Assembly: GCF_019396385.1 (NCBI RefSeq)
Contig: NZ_JAHKRN010000026.1
Coordinates: 55,668-119,667, forward strand
Source of the DNA: Nonomuraea harbinensis
Lineage (GTDB): Bacteria; Actinomycetota; Actinomycetes; Streptosporangiales; Streptosporangiaceae
Length of the DNA: 64,000 bases
Reading direction: 5' to 3'
Shown: piece after piece, positions 1-9,374 of the stretch
How positions within the stretch are numbered: the first letter of the stretch is position 1
Layout of the letters: each line of letters opens with the position of its first letter
Notes under the pieces: model-generated
What the model saw: the letters and a program-made list of their open reading frames with translations, nothing else
Told to the model about the DNA's origin: nothing
The model's database searches: none
Position numbers and translations under genes: made by a program

Positions 1-101
1 AGCAGGGCGGGGACGGCCAGCCACACCAGGGAGCCGCTGCCGCGCACACGGGTGGCGGCGGGCGGTCTCCCCCGGGGTGGAACGGTGACGATCGTGCTCA
101 C
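1..101 (-). CDS. Sugar ABC transporter permease, N-terminal fragment
   Basis: Only the first 33 or so codons lie in the window; the gene runs off the left edge. It opens at a GTG that overlaps the stop of the binding-protein gene (GTGA), so the two are translationally coupled. The fragment has a basic, Pro-rich cytoplasmic start followed by the beginning of a hydrophobic segment (SLVWLAVPALL), as MalF-type permeases of carbohydrate ABC importers do. Position right after a family 1 solute-binding protein supports the call; the membrane-spanning part and the EAA loop are not visible. Confidence 0.7.
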   Translation of the reverse strand, partial: MSTIVTVPPRGRPPAATRVRGSGSLVWLAVPAL

Positions 102-1441
102 TTGCCGATGACCGCGTTCATGTTGGTGGCGAACTCCTGCGGCCCGATCGACAGCTGGAACAGCTTGGCGATGTTGTCGAGCAGCACCTCGGCGGCGGTC
201 GGGCTGAGCGCCTGGTCCCACGACTGCTGGAAGACCTTGGCGTTGTTGGCGATGCCGACGACGAAGTTGAGGAAGTCGGCGTCCTCGGAGCCGGTGAAGA
301 ACTTCTCCGAGCCCTTGATCACGGGAACCGCGCCGGTGCCCACCCACTCCTCGGCCGACTTGTCGCTGACGACCTCGGTGGAGAAGAACTTCTTGGCGAT
401 CTCCTTCTGCTCGGCCGTGGCCTTGGCGGAGATCGACATGTACTGGCCGGGGTTGCCGACGGTGTTGCCGGGGTCGCCCTTGCCGCCGTCGATCGGCGGG
501 AAGTTCATGTAGCCGAGGTTACCGCTGGAGACGAAGTCGCCGCCGTCCTGCTTCATGCTGCCGTACGTCCAGCCGCCGTGCACCATCATCGCGGCCTTGC
601 CGGTGTAGAGCAGCGCCTGGTCGGCGTTGGAGTCGGCGGTGATGGAGGAGAAGCCCTTGATGAAGCCGTCGGCCTTGATCAGGTCCTGCATCTTGGTCAG
701 CGCGTCGATGGCGACGGGGTTGGACCAGGCGTCCTTCTCCGCGTCGAACACGGCCTGGAACACCTCGGGGCCGCCCATGCGGTCGAAGAGGAACTCCAGC
801 CACATCATGTTGGTCCAGCGCGACTGCCCGCCCAGCGAGAACGGCGCGATGCCCTTGGCGTTGAACTTGGGCACCAGGTCCATGATGTCGCCCCAGCTCT
901 GGGGCGGCTCGGCGCCGATCTTCTCGAAGGCGCGCTTGTCGTAGTACAGGACGATCGGCTGCATCGTCTCGCAGGGGATCGCGTAGATCTTGCCGTCGAC
1001 GGTCGCGGCACCGAAGGACGAGGGGAACAGCTTGTCCTTGACGGCCGCGTTCTCGTCGAACCACGAGGTGAGGTCCTCGACCTGGCCGGCCTGCACGTAG
1101 CTGCGCAGACCGCCGCCGCCCCAGCCCCAGATGATCGTCGGCGCCTCGCCCGCGCCGATCGCCGTCTTGATCTTGGTCTTGAAGGCGTCGTTCTGGAAGG
1201 TCGTCCCCACGATCTTCCCGTTGGGGTTGGCCTGGTTGAACCGCTCCATGGTCCGCCTGCGGACGCCTTCCTGCGGCTCCGTCGACAGGTACCAGTAGCT
1301 GGCGGTGGCGCCACCACCGCCACCGCCGCTGGTGCTCGTGCTGCCGGGGCCGGAGGTGCCGCAGGCGGCGAGCGCGGCTCCCAGGGGCAGGCCCATGGAC
1401 AGGGCGAGGAAGTTGCGGCGAGACGTTGTCCTGGATTCCAC
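98..1441 (-). CDS. Sugar ABC transporter solute-binding lipoprotein
   Basis: Extracellular family 1 solute-binding protein of about 447 residues, expected to hand an oligosaccharide to the permease encoded next. The start is taken as the GTG at 1441 because GGAG lies 7 bases upstream and the N-terminus then reads as a signal peptide: twin-arginine motif TTSRRNFLAL, hydrophobic core, and lipobox LAAC, followed by a Gly/Ser linker. This suggests Tat export and lipid anchoring. A longer in-frame start at 1522 would put about 27 odd residues ahead of the signal. The gene is divergent from a GH3 glycosidase and followed by a permease, the usual layout of xylobiose/cellobiose-type loci. Substrate is not determined by the sequence alone. 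Confidence 0.9.
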   Translation of the reverse strand: MESRTTSRRNFLALSMGLPLGAALAACGTSGPGSTSTSGGGGGGATASYWYLSTEPQEGVRRRTMERFNQANPNGKIVGTTFQNDAFKTKIKTAIGAGEAPTIIWGWGGGGLRSYVQAGQVEDLTSWFDENAAVKDKLFPSSFGAATVDGKIYAIPCETMQPIVLYYDKRAFEKIGAEPPQSWGDIMDLVPKFNAKGIAPFSLGGQSRWTNMMWLEFLFDRMGGPEVFQAVFDAEKDAWSNPVAIDALTKMQDLIKADGFIKGFSSITADSNADQALLYTGKAAMMVHGGWTYGSMKQDGGDFVSSGNLGYMNFPPIDGGKGDPGNTVGNPGQYMSISAKATAEQKEIAKKFFSTEVVSDKSAEEWVGTGAVPVIKGSEKFFTGSEDADFLNFVVGIANNAKVFQQSWDQALSPTAAEVLLDNIAKLFQLSIGPQEFATNMNAVIGK

Positions 1442-1492
1442 GCTGATCTCCGTACTCGAACGCCGGGGGATGGTGCCGCGGCTCCACAGTGT

Positions 1493-1505
1493 CGAAACAT
1501 TTTCG
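1493..1505. promoter_or_regulatory. Operator-like palindrome CGAAA-N3-TTTCG
   Basis: Inverted repeat with 5-bp arms 52 bases upstream of the binding-protein start. It shares its CGAAA/TTTCG arms with a second site at 1676. The arms resemble the CGAA-N-TTCG element described for the xylanolytic repressor BxlR of Streptomyces. Assignment to the downstream LacI protein is inference. Confidence 0.5.
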
Positions 1506-1639
1506 AAACGACCGCGTGGCACGCCAATCTAGATTTCGGCCGAAGGGGTGTCAACCTCTCCCCGCACGAAACTCCCTCTCGGCAAGAGCGAGACGAGTGG
1601 GATACGCTCGCACGGGCGCCACGCTGGGTGATCTGGAGC

Positions 1640-1653
1640 CGAGAGCGCTCCCA
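1640..1653. promoter_or_regulatory. CebR-box-like palindrome
   Basis: The 14-mer matches the actinobacterial CebR consensus TGGGAGCGCTCCCA at 12 of 14 positions (differences at positions 1 and 3). It sits in the divergent region between the transporter operon and the GH3 gene, where a LacI-family repressor would be expected to act. Confidence 0.45.
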
Positions 1654-1675
1654 TGCCACCCCCGCGCAGCGCGTC

Positions 1676-1687
1676 CGAAATGTTTCG
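1676..1687. promoter_or_regulatory. Second CGAAA/TTTCG operator-like palindrome
   Basis: CGAAA-TG-TTTCG, 39 bases upstream of the GH3 start codon. It is a near copy of the 1493 site with one base less in the spacer, so each divergent gene has its own copy close to its start. Confidence 0.5.
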
Positions 1688-1726
1688 AAACTTTGCGGCA
1701 AGAGCCGCCTCTAAGGAGAGCGATCA

Positions 1727-4141
1727 ATGACGGCTCTAGATCGGCCGGCGGCGGGCCAAGCCCTCCGTCCCTGGCAGGATCCCGCGCTTCCGGTAGGGGA
1801 GCGGGTGGACGCCCTGCTGGCGGAGATGACGGTGGAGGAGAAGGTCGCGCAGCTCGGCAGCCGGTGGGAGGGCAACACCATGGGTGAGCCCGTCTCCGCC
1901 CCCGATCCGGGCGACGGCGGCACCGGCAACGTGGCCCCTTTGCAGGACGTGTTCGCCGCGTCGAACACCTCCCCGTTCCAGGAGGCGGTCCGCCACGGCA
2001 TCGGCCATCTGACGCGGGTGCACGGCAGCCGCCCGGTGAGCCCCGCCGAGGGCGCCGCCGAGGTGGTCCGGTTGCAGCGTGAGGTGATCGCGCAGTCCAG
2101 GCTCGGCATCCCGGCGCTGGTCCACGAGGAGTGCCTGACCGGTTTCACCACGTACGGCGCGACGGTCTACCCGGCGGCGATCGCCTGGGCCGCCACGTTC
2201 GACCCCGAGCTGGTGGCCCGGATGGGCGCCGCGATCGGGCGCGACATGCGCGCCGTCGGCGTGCACCAGGGCCTGGCGCCCGTGCTGGACGTGGTCCGCG
2301 ACTACCGGTGGGGCCGGGTCGAGGAGACGATGGGCGAGGACCCGTACCTCGTCTCGATGATCGGCTCCGCGTACGTGCGCGGGCTGGAGGGCGCGGGCGT
2401 CATCGCCACGCTCAAGCACTTCGCCGGCTACTCCGCCTCGCGGGCGGCACGCAACCACGGCCCGGTGCCGATGGGCCGGCGCGAGCTGATGGACATGATC
2501 CTGCCGCCCTTCGAGTCGGCCATCGAGCTGGGCGGCGCCCGCTCGGTGATGAACTCCTACTCCGACGTCGACGGCGTCCCCGCCGCCATCGACCCGTGGC
2601 TGCTGACCGAGGTGCTCCGCGACGACTGGGGGTTCACCGGGACCGTCGTCTCCGACTACTGGTCGATCCCGTTCCTGGCCACCATGCACCTCGTGGCCGC
2701 CGACGCCGGCGAGGCCGGGGTGCAGGCGCTCACCGCCGGCCTCGACGTCGAGCTGCCCGACACCCTCGGCTTCGGCCAGCACCTGGCCGAGCGGGTGCGC
2801 CGCGGCGAGCTGCCCGAGGAGCTGATCGACCGGGCGGTGCGCCGCCTGCTCACCCAGAAGGCGCAGCTCGGGCTGCTCGACCCGGACTGGACACCGCAGT
2901 CCTCGGTGACCGGCGCCGAGACCGTCGAGCTGGACTCGCAGGCCAATCGGGAGCTGGCCCGCGAACTGGCCGAGAGGTCCGTCGTCCTGCTCGACGCGGG
3001 CAGCGCGCTGCCCCTGCTCGGCGAGGGCCGCACCGCCCCGCGCCGGATCGCCGTCGTCGGGCCGTGCGCCGACGACCCGCGCACGTTCATGGGCTGCTAC
3101 GCCTTCCCCAACCACGTGCTGCCCCGCTACCCCGGACTCGGTCTCGGCATCGACGCGCCGAGCGTGCTCGACGCGCTCCGCGCCGAGCTGCCGGGCGCCG
3201 AGATCGCCTACGAGCGCGGCTGCGACGTGCGCGACGGGGACCGCTCCGGGTTCGCCGCCGCTGCCGCCGCGGCCCGCGACGCCGACCTGTGCGTGGTCGT
3301 CGTCGGCGACCTGGCCGGCATGTTCGGGCAGGGCACCTCGGGCGAGGGCTGCGACGCCGACGACCTGCGCCTGCCCGGCGTCCAGGAGGACCTGGTGACC
3401 GAGCTGGCCGCCACCGGCACGCCGGTCGTCGTGGTCGTCGTCTCCGGCCGCCCGTACGCGCTCGGCGAGATCCACCCCAGGGCGGCCGGGCTCGTCCAGG
3501 CGTTCATGCCCGGCGAGGAGGGCGGCGCGGCCATCGCGGGCGTGCTGTCCGGCCGCGTCCAGCCCGGCGGCAGGCTGCCGGTGCAGATCCCGCGCACCCC
3601 TGGCGGCCAGCCGCACACCTACCTGCAGCCGCCGCTCGGCGCCGACAGCGACGGCATCAGCAACCTCGACCCGACCCCGCTCTTCCCCTTCGGGTACGGG
3701 ACCTCCTACACCTCCTTCGAGCTCGGCGAGTTCCGGATCAGCGACACCGAGGTGCCCACCGACGGCGAGTTCACCGTCTCCCTCCGGGTCCGCAACACCG
3801 GCGCCCGCGCCGGGGACGAGGTCGTCCAGCTCTACCTGCACGACATGCTCGCCCAGGTCACCCGGCCGGTGCGGCAGCTCGCCGGGTTCGCCAGGGTCCG
3901 GCTCGAACCGGGGGCCGCCGCCGACGTGCGCTTCCGCGTGCACGCCGACCGCACCGCCTTCACCGGCCGCGACCTGCAGCGGATCGTCGAGCCCGGCGAC
4001 ATCGAGGTGCTCGCCGGCACCTCGGCCCGCGACCTGCCGTGCGCCGGCACCGTCCGGCTCACCGGGCCGCTGCGGGCCGTCGGCCACGACAGGCGGCTGT
4101 TCACACCGGTGGACGTGCACCCGGCGGGGGATCGGGACTAG
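1727..4141 (+). CDS. GH3 beta-glycosidase (beta-glucosidase/beta-xylosidase type)
   Basis: A full-length 804-residue glycoside hydrolase family 3 enzyme that should remove non-reducing beta-linked sugars from oligosaccharides. The N-terminal barrel carries the GRVEETMGEDPYL block and KHFAGY; the nucleophile Asp is in VVSDYW near residue 308. The second alpha/beta domain includes GEGCDADDLRLPG, and the fibronectin-III-like C-terminal domain follows FPFGYGTSYTSFE. No signal peptide is seen, so it is probably cytoplasmic and acts on imported oligosaccharides. AAGGAG lies 7-9 bases before the ATG. It is followed after 2 bases by a LacI regulator and is divergent from the sugar-uptake genes. The context suits a BxlA-like xylosidase, but glucosidase activity cannot be excluded. 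Confidence 0.92.
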   Translation: MTALDRPAAGQALRPWQDPALPVGERVDALLAEMTVEEKVAQLGSRWEGNTMGEPVSAPDPGDGGTGNVAPLQDVFAASNTSPFQEAVRHGIGHLTRVHGSRPVSPAEGAAEVVRLQREVIAQSRLGIPALVHEECLTGFTTYGATVYPAAIAWAATFDPELVARMGAAIGRDMRAVGVHQGLAPVLDVVRDYRWGRVEETMGEDPYLVSMIGSAYVRGLEGAGVIATLKHFAGYSASRAARNHGPVPMGRRELMDMILPPFESAIELGGARSVMNSYSDVDGVPAAIDPWLLTEVLRDDWGFTGTVVSDYWSIPFLATMHLVAADAGEAGVQALTAGLDVELPDTLGFGQHLAERVRRGELPEELIDRAVRRLLTQKAQLGLLDPDWTPQSSVTGAETVELDSQANRELARELAERSVVLLDAGSALPLLGEGRTAPRRIAVVGPCADDPRTFMGCYAFPNHVLPRYPGLGLGIDAPSVLDALRAELPGAEIAYERGCDVRDGDRSGFAAAAAAARDADLCVVVVGDLAGMFGQGTSGEGCDADDLRLPGVQEDLVTELAATGTPVVVVVVSGRPYALGEIHPRAAGLVQAFMPGEEGGAAIAGVLSGRVQPGGRLPVQIPRTPGGQPHTYLQPPLGADSDGISNLDPTPLFPFGYGTSYTSFELGEFRISDTEVPTDGEFTVSLRVRNTGARAGDEVVQLYLHDMLAQVTRPVRQLAGFARVRLEPGAAADVRFRVHADRTAFTGRDLQRIVEPGDIEVLAGTSARDLPCAGTVRLTGPLRAVGHDRRLFTPVDVHPAGDRD

Positions 4142-4143
4142 CC

Positions 4144-5157
4144 GTGCCGGCCAAGCGCGCCACGCTCGCCACGATCGCGGCCGCCGCCGGCGTGTCGGTC
4201 GCGACCGTCTCGAAGGTGCTCAACGGCCGCAGCGACGTCGCGCCGGCGACCCGCTCGCTGGTGCTGTCGGCGCTGCGGCAGCACGACTACGTGGCCCCGC
4301 CGCCCCGGCGCGACGAGACCGCGGGCACCGTCGAGCTGCAGTTCGACTCCGACCTGAACGCCTACTCCAACGAGATCATCCAGGGGGCGGTGCGGGCCGG
4401 CGGCGAACTCGGCGTGTCCGTCGTGATCAGCATCCGCAAGGGCTCCGAGCGCACCAGCAGGTGGGCCAGGGAACTGGCGGCGACCGGCCGGCGCGCGCTG
4501 GTCGCCGTCACCAGCGAGCTGACCGCCGCCCAGCTCGCCGCCCTGGCCGAGGCCGGCCTGCCCCTGGTGGTGATCGACCCGCTCAACCTGCCGCGCACCC
4601 GCGTGACCAGCGTCGGGTCGACCAACTTCGCCGGCGGGCTGGCCGCCACCCAGCACCTGCTCTCCCTCGGCCACCGGCGCATCGCCTACCTGGGCGGCCC
4701 CGCCACGGCGGCGTGCAACCAGGCGCGGCTGCACGGCTACCGCGCCGCCATGGAGGCCGAGGGCGTGGCGGTGCGCCAGGAGTACATCCAGCACCGCAGG
4801 TTCCGCTACGGCGACGGAGTGGAGGCCGGCGCTTGCTTCCTCGCCCTCCCCGAACCGCCGACCGCGATCTTCGCCGGCTGCGACGAGACCGCGTTCGGCG
4901 TGATGGAGGCCGCGCGGGCGCGCGGCCTGCGCGTCCCCGACGACCTCAGCGTCGTCGGTTTCGACGACACCCAGATAGCCCGCATGGCCTCACCACCGCT
5001 GACCACCGTCCGCCAGCCGCTCCGCGAGATGGGCGGCGTCGCCCTCCGGCGGGCCCTGCGCCTGGCCGCCGGCGAACGGATCGACTCCCACCACATCGAG
5101 CTCGCCACCGAACTCGTGGTACGCGGCTCGACCGCCCCCGCCGCACCCCGGCAGTAG
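4144..5157 (+). CDS. LacI-family transcriptional regulator
   Basis: A 337-residue repressor with a standard LacI helix-turn-helix at residues 7-30 (TLATIAAAAGVSVATVSKVL) and a periplasmic-binding-protein-like sugar-sensing domain ending in the family signature VPDDLSVVGFDDTQIA. The GTG start is 2 bases after the GH3 stop with no separate Shine-Dalgarno, so translation is likely coupled to the glycosidase. It is the natural candidate to bind the palindromes at 1493, 1640 and 1676 and to control the divergent uptake and hydrolysis genes in response to an imported oligosaccharide. Confidence 0.93.
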   Translation: MPAKRATLATIAAAAGVSVATVSKVLNGRSDVAPATRSLVLSALRQHDYVAPPPRRDETAGTVELQFDSDLNAYSNEIIQGAVRAGGELGVSVVISIRKGSERTSRWARELAATGRRALVAVTSELTAAQLAALAEAGLPLVVIDPLNLPRTRVTSVGSTNFAGGLAATQHLLSLGHRRIAYLGGPATAACNQARLHGYRAAMEAEGVAVRQEYIQHRRFRYGDGVEAGACFLALPEPPTAIFAGCDETAFGVMEAARARGLRVPDDLSVVGFDDTQIARMASPPLTTVRQPLREMGGVALRRALRLAAGERIDSHHIELATELVVRGSTAPAAPRQ

Positions 5158-5450
5158 CCTCATTCCAGTCCTGGGCGTCGTCCAGCGCGAGGTGGCCCAG
5201 GACGACGTCCAGGTAGGCGAGTGCGGCTGAGCCGTGATGGAGGCTCCGGCTCGCGCCGGACAGCGCGACGAACTCCTCGGCGTCGTCCGCCCTGACGCGC
5301 CGCACGGTGACGCGGGAATGTCCAGACACCCGCCCATCGTGCTGGGGCGAGATCGATCAGCGCAGTACCCTCGCGACGGAACCTTGGGTCTTGCCGGAGT
5401 CGCCGGTTCGGCCTTCAATGACGGCCATACGGCGATCACCGGAGGAACCG
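5158..5450 (-). pseudogene. Possible remnant of a GNAT acetyltransferase gene
   Basis: No intact gene is present in this 293-base stretch. On the minus strand, reading from 5329, the start VTVRRVRADDAEEFVALSGA strongly resembles the first strand and helix of RimJ/RimI-type GNAT acetyltransferases, but within about 30 codons the similarity ends and the frame runs on into the antisense of the lacI gene. I read it as a truncated leftover. The right part also holds the leader of the carboxypeptidase gene. Confidence 0.35.
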
Positions 5451-7484
5451 ATGCGTGGCTCACGGGCGTCCGCAGTTGTCCTGGCGATGGTGCTCACGAC
5501 GTTCGTGGCCGCCGAGCCGTCGCTCCCGGCGGTCGCCGGCCCCGCCGATCCGGAGCCCGCCTCGCTGGTGACGCTCACGGTGCCCGACCGGGCCGCGCTG
5601 GAGCGGCTGGTGGGCTCGGGCGCCGACCTCACCGGCCGGGTGCGGCCGCAGCCCGACGGCAGCATCCGCGTCGACGCGGTGGTCACCCCCAGCGGGCTGG
5701 CCGAGCTGCGCCCGCTCGGCGCCACCCTGGCCACCGGCACCCCGGCGCCCGCCCCCGAGGACCGCGGCGGCACGAAGGACCGCATCGTGGTCGAGCGGGC
5801 GGTGTGGTTCCAGTCCCGCGACGGCTACTTCCTGTCGGTCGAGGCGTCCAGCAGCGCCGGCGCCGACGCCGCGCTCACCGTGACCTGGAAGGGCAAGGGC
5901 GGCGCGACCGGCCAGGTCGAGATGGTCCCGTACGTGGACGCCGGCGCCTATCTGGGCCACCAGTTCAGCGTCCCGGTGCCCGCCGGCGTCAGGCCGGACC
6001 GCGTCACCATCACCTCCGCCGCGGGTGGCGTGGCGGAGGCGCGGGTCGGGGAGTGGCCCGACGGCGAGCGGCCCGACCGCGACCGGCCGGGCTACCAGAA
6101 GGACTTCATCACCCAGTACATGCCGCCCGCGCAGCTCAACGCCCGGGTCAAGGACCTGCACCGCCGCTTCCCCGCCCTCACCGAGATCATCGAGCTGCCC
6201 CACCTGACCAACGGCTACCGGCGCCACGCCCAGGCCCTGATCGGCACCCCGCCGGGCGCCGCCGTCGTGGTCACCTCGCGCGCGTACGGGTCGGAAGGCG
6301 GCAACGACCTGGCCGTGGAGCTGTCCGACCCGGGCGCGGCCGACCGGACGCTGGCGGTGGTCGTGGACGGCAAGCAGGTCAGGGTCAGCCTGGCCACCGA
6401 CGGCTCCGGCGCCCCGGTGAGCACCGCCGCCGAGGTCGCCGCCGCGATCACCGGCGCGCCGGGCAGCCCGGTGACCGCCGCCACGTACCGGACCGACCCG
6501 GGCGCGGGCGTCCTGGCGCCCGCGCCGCTCACCCAGCTCAGCGACTTCCTCGGCGCGCCCGCGGACGTGTCGCGGGAGCCGTGGCGGGTGCTGGCGCTGC
6601 GCATCGGCACGCACCGGGACGGCTCGCGCACCGGCGTCCTCGCCTACGCCCAGGAGCACGCCAGGGAGTGGGTGACGCCGCTGGTCACCATCGAGGCGGC
6701 CGAGCGGCTGCTGCGCAACTACCCGCGCGACCCGGCCACCAGGAAGCTGCTGCGCCGCGCCGACATCTTCATCGTCCCGACCGTGAACCCCGACGGCGCC
6801 AACTACTCCTTCTACGACTTCAACGCCCAGCGCAAGAACATGACCAACCACTGCCCGGCCGCCCAGTCCGACCCGGCGCTGCGCAACACCTGGGGCGTGG
6901 ACGTCAACCGCAACTACGCGGTCGGTTCGCTGTTCGACGGCTACTTCGGCGCCTCGGCCAACTGTCAGAGCGGCACCTACGCCGGGCCGGGCGAGCACTC
7001 CGAGCCGGAGAGCCGCAACGTGATCTGGCTGGCGGAGACGTACCCGAACATCCGGTTCGCGCTCAACGTGCACAGCTACGGCGGCTACTTCATGTGGCCG
7101 CCCGGCGCCTACCGGCTCGACGGCCGCGTCACCCTGCCCAGGCCCAGCCGTCAGCAGGAGGCGTACTTCCTGCGCTCGGCCCGCACCATCCTGGAGGCCA
7201 TCGCCGCCGAGCGCGGCACCGTCACCTGGCCGCAGCAGACCGGGCCGGTCACCGACGTGCTCTACTCGGCCGCGGGCAACTCCGCCGACGAGCTCTGGTA
7301 CGACCACGGCGTCTACGGGTGGGACTTCGAGGTCGGCAGCGACCTGTGGAACCCGCGGACCGGGGCCTGGGAGGGCGTCGGCTTCCAGCCGCCGTTCGCC
7401 GAGGGCCACGCCGAGGCCATGGAGTTCGCCGCCGGCCTCATCTCCCTCATCGGCGTCGCCGCCGACTACCGAGAGGACCGGTGA
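5451..7484 (+). CDS. Secreted M14 zinc carboxypeptidase
   Basis: A 677-residue secreted metallopeptidase. The ATG at 5451 is preferred because GGAGG precedes it and the product then starts with a clean signal peptide (MRGSRASAVVLAMVLTTFVA). The M14 catalytic domain lies roughly from residue 225: zinc ligands HAREW and NVHSYGG, substrate-binding VDVNRNYA and VNPDG, and a general-base Glu probably in WDFEVGSD. Residues 40-200 form an extra N-terminal region. An Ala/Pro-rich insertion sits between strands near residue 290-370. The role is probably extracellular protein degradation. A second secreted protease gene follows 93 bases downstream. Confidence 0.9.
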   Translation: MRGSRASAVVLAMVLTTFVAAEPSLPAVAGPADPEPASLVTLTVPDRAALERLVGSGADLTGRVRPQPDGSIRVDAVVTPSGLAELRPLGATLATGTPAPAPEDRGGTKDRIVVERAVWFQSRDGYFLSVEASSSAGADAALTVTWKGKGGATGQVEMVPYVDAGAYLGHQFSVPVPAGVRPDRVTITSAAGGVAEARVGEWPDGERPDRDRPGYQKDFITQYMPPAQLNARVKDLHRRFPALTEIIELPHLTNGYRRHAQALIGTPPGAAVVVTSRAYGSEGGNDLAVELSDPGAADRTLAVVVDGKQVRVSLATDGSGAPVSTAAEVAAAITGAPGSPVTAATYRTDPGAGVLAPAPLTQLSDFLGAPADVSREPWRVLALRIGTHRDGSRTGVLAYAQEHAREWVTPLVTIEAAERLLRNYPRDPATRKLLRRADIFIVPTVNPDGANYSFYDFNAQRKNMTNHCPAAQSDPALRNTWGVDVNRNYAVGSLFDGYFGASANCQSGTYAGPGEHSEPESRNVIWLAETYPNIRFALNVHSYGGYFMWPPGAYRLDGRVTLPRPSRQQEAYFLRSARTILEAIAAERGTVTWPQQTGPVTDVLYSAAGNSADELWYDHGVYGWDFEVGSDLWNPRTGAWEGVGFQPPFAEGHAEAMEFAAGLISLIGVAADYREDR

Positions 7485-7577
7485 GCCCATACCGCGGTGA
7501 TAGGGGCAAAGTGCCTTGTCCCCGGACGATGCCGTCGCGTCTACCGTGACAGCACCCCCACTGTCCGAGGAGACACG

Positions 7578-8099
7578 ATGCCAAGACCCCTCCGTCTCGC
7601 GCTCTCTCTCATCCTCACCCTGGCCTTCCTGCTGGCCGCCACACCCGCGCAGGCCACCGCCCTGGTCAGGGTGCTCCGCTACGACGCCAGCCGGGCGGCG
7701 GAGTTCCGCGGCGCGGTCGACCAGGCCGCGCAGATCTGGAACGCCAGCGTCGTCAATGTCCGGCTCGTCGCGGGCACGCCGGCCGACTTCGTCGTCGTCG
7801 CCGACAACGGCTGGCCCCGCGCCCAGCCGACCAGCCTGGGCCGGGGCCGGATCTGGATGGGCCGGCAGGCCACCAACCAGGGCTACCACCCGGTCCGCAT
7901 CGCCGCCCATGAGATCGGCCACATCCTGGGCCTGCCCGACCGGCGCACCGGCCGCTGCACCGACCTGATGTCCGGCTCCAGCGCCCCCGTGAGCTGCACG
8001 AACCCCAACCCGAGCGCCGCCGAGCGGGCCGAGGTGGACCGCAACTTCGCCGGCAGCACCCCGCAGGCCGAGTTCGGCAGGCTGTACGTGGACCGCTGA
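7578..8099 (+). CDS. Snapalysin-type secreted metalloprotease (M7)
   Basis: A small 173-residue secreted protein. The ATG at 7578 follows GAGGAG and yields a typical signal peptide (LILTLAFLLAATPAQA). The mature part carries the zinc motif HEIGHILGLPD, an HExxHxxGxxD signature with Asp as the third ligand, as in Streptomyces small neutral protease SnpA, and cysteines in GRCTDLM and VSCTNP that could pair. The length fits the family. In Streptomyces such genes are often activated by a LysR partner; none is adjacent here. Confidence 0.9.
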   Translation: MPRPLRLALSLILTLAFLLAATPAQATALVRVLRYDASRAAEFRGAVDQAAQIWNASVVNVRLVAGTPADFVVVADNGWPRAQPTSLGRGRIWMGRQATNQGYHPVRIAAHEIGHILGLPDRRTGRCTDLMSGSSAPVSCTNPNPSAAERAEVDRNFAGSTPQAEFGRLYVDR

Positions 8100-8205
8100 G
8101 CCCGGCCGTGACCGGGGCGTACGACCGGCCCGGCGACGCGGCCCGCTGATCGATCGTCCCTAGACTGGTGCCGTCCCGCAGCCCCGTCCCAGAGGAGCAG
8201 ACGAC

Positions 8206-9363
8206 GTGACGGCACCGATGCGGCTGGCGCCGGTGATCCAGCCCTACGCGTGGGGGTCGCCGACCGCCTTCCCCGAGTTGTTCGGCACCCCCGCGACCGG
8301 CGAACCGCAAGCGGAGATGTGGATGGGGGCCCACCCCGCGGCCCCGTCCACCGTGGGCGGGGTCCCGCTCACCGAGCTGATCGCCCGTGACCCGCTGGGC
8401 ATGGCCGGGGCGTCCGGCCCCGGCCTGCCCTACCTGCTCAAGGTGCTGGCGGTGGCGGGCCCGCTGTCGCTGCAGGTGCACCCGACGGCCGAGCAGGCGC
8501 GGGCCGGCTTCGCCCGGGAGGAGGCCGCCGGGGTGCCGATCGGCGACCCGGCGCGCACCTACCGCGACCCGTTCCCGAAGCCGGAGATGGTGTGCGCGCT
8601 CACGCCGTTCCACGGGCTCTGCGGCTTCCGCGCGCCGGACGAGGCGGCGGACCTGCTGGAGAGCCTGGACATCCCCGAGACGGGCCGCTGGGTGGAGACC
8701 CTGCGCGCCCGCCCCGCCGGTGAAGCGCTCCGCGAGGTCTTCCAGGACATGCTCGGCGACGCCTCCAAGGACGCCCGCGAAGCGGTGGAGCACGCCCTGA
8801 CCGGCGCGCCCTCCCGCGGCGGCTCCGATCCCGCGGGCGGGCTCGCGGTGTACGCGGAGCTGGCGCGTGCCTATCCGGGGGATCCGGGTGTGGCCGCCGC
8901 GCTGCTGCTCAACCACGTACGGCTCCAGCCCGGTGAGGCGATCTTCCTCGGCGCCGGGGTGCCGCACGCCTACCTGGGCGGCGTCGGGGTCGAGATCATG
9001 GCCAACTCCGACAACGTGCTGCGCTGCGGCCTGACCGGCAAGCACCGCGACGTGCCCGAGCTCATGCGGATCGTCGACTTCACGCCCGCGCCGCCGCACC
9101 GGGTCCGGCCGTCCGCGGACGACGGGAGGCACGGCTACCACCCGCCGGCCACCCAGTTCGCGCTCGTCCGCCACGACCTCGCCGAGGGGGCCGCGCACAC
9201 CGTGCCGGGCGGGGTCCCGCAGATCCTGCTGTGCACCGGTGGCCACGCCGTCGCGGGCGGGCTCGCCCTGGGTCCCGGCGAGTCGGCGTTCGTCCCGGCG
9301 AACGCCCCGGAGCTGCCGCTGACGGGGGAGGGGACCGTGTTCCGCGCCCTGCCCGGCGGCTGA
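8206..9363 (+). CDS. manA: Mannose-6-phosphate isomerase, class I
   Basis: A 385-residue type I phosphomannose isomerase interconverting mannose-6-phosphate and fructose-6-phosphate. It starts at GTG 8206 with AGAGGAG upstream. Family features: PYAWGSPTAFPEL near the N-terminus, the zinc-binding segment LSLQVHPTAEQA, KPEMVCALTPFHGLCGFR, and the cupin region GAGVPHAYLGGVGVEIMANS. It would feed GDP-mannose synthesis or mannose catabolism. It stands alone between a protease and a heat-shock gene. A -10-like TAGACT lies near 8161. Confidence 0.94.
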   Translation: MTAPMRLAPVIQPYAWGSPTAFPELFGTPATGEPQAEMWMGAHPAAPSTVGGVPLTELIARDPLGMAGASGPGLPYLLKVLAVAGPLSLQVHPTAEQARAGFAREEAAGVPIGDPARTYRDPFPKPEMVCALTPFHGLCGFRAPDEAADLLESLDIPETGRWVETLRARPAGEALREVFQDMLGDASKDAREAVEHALTGAPSRGGSDPAGGLAVYAELARAYPGDPGVAAALLLNHVRLQPGEAIFLGAGVPHAYLGGVGVEIMANSDNVLRCGLTGKHRDVPELMRIVDFTPAPPHRVRPSADDGRHGYHPPATQFALVRHDLAEGAAHTVPGGVPQILLCTGGHAVAGGLALGPGESAFVPANAPELPLTGEGTVFRALPGG

Positions 9364-9374
9364 CGCGGAGGCGG

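Noticed and set aside
2131..4143. Extension of the LacI reading frame back through the GH3 gene
   Set aside because: Arg/Pro-rich shadow of the GH3 coding sequence. The LacI HTH begins right at GTG 4144.
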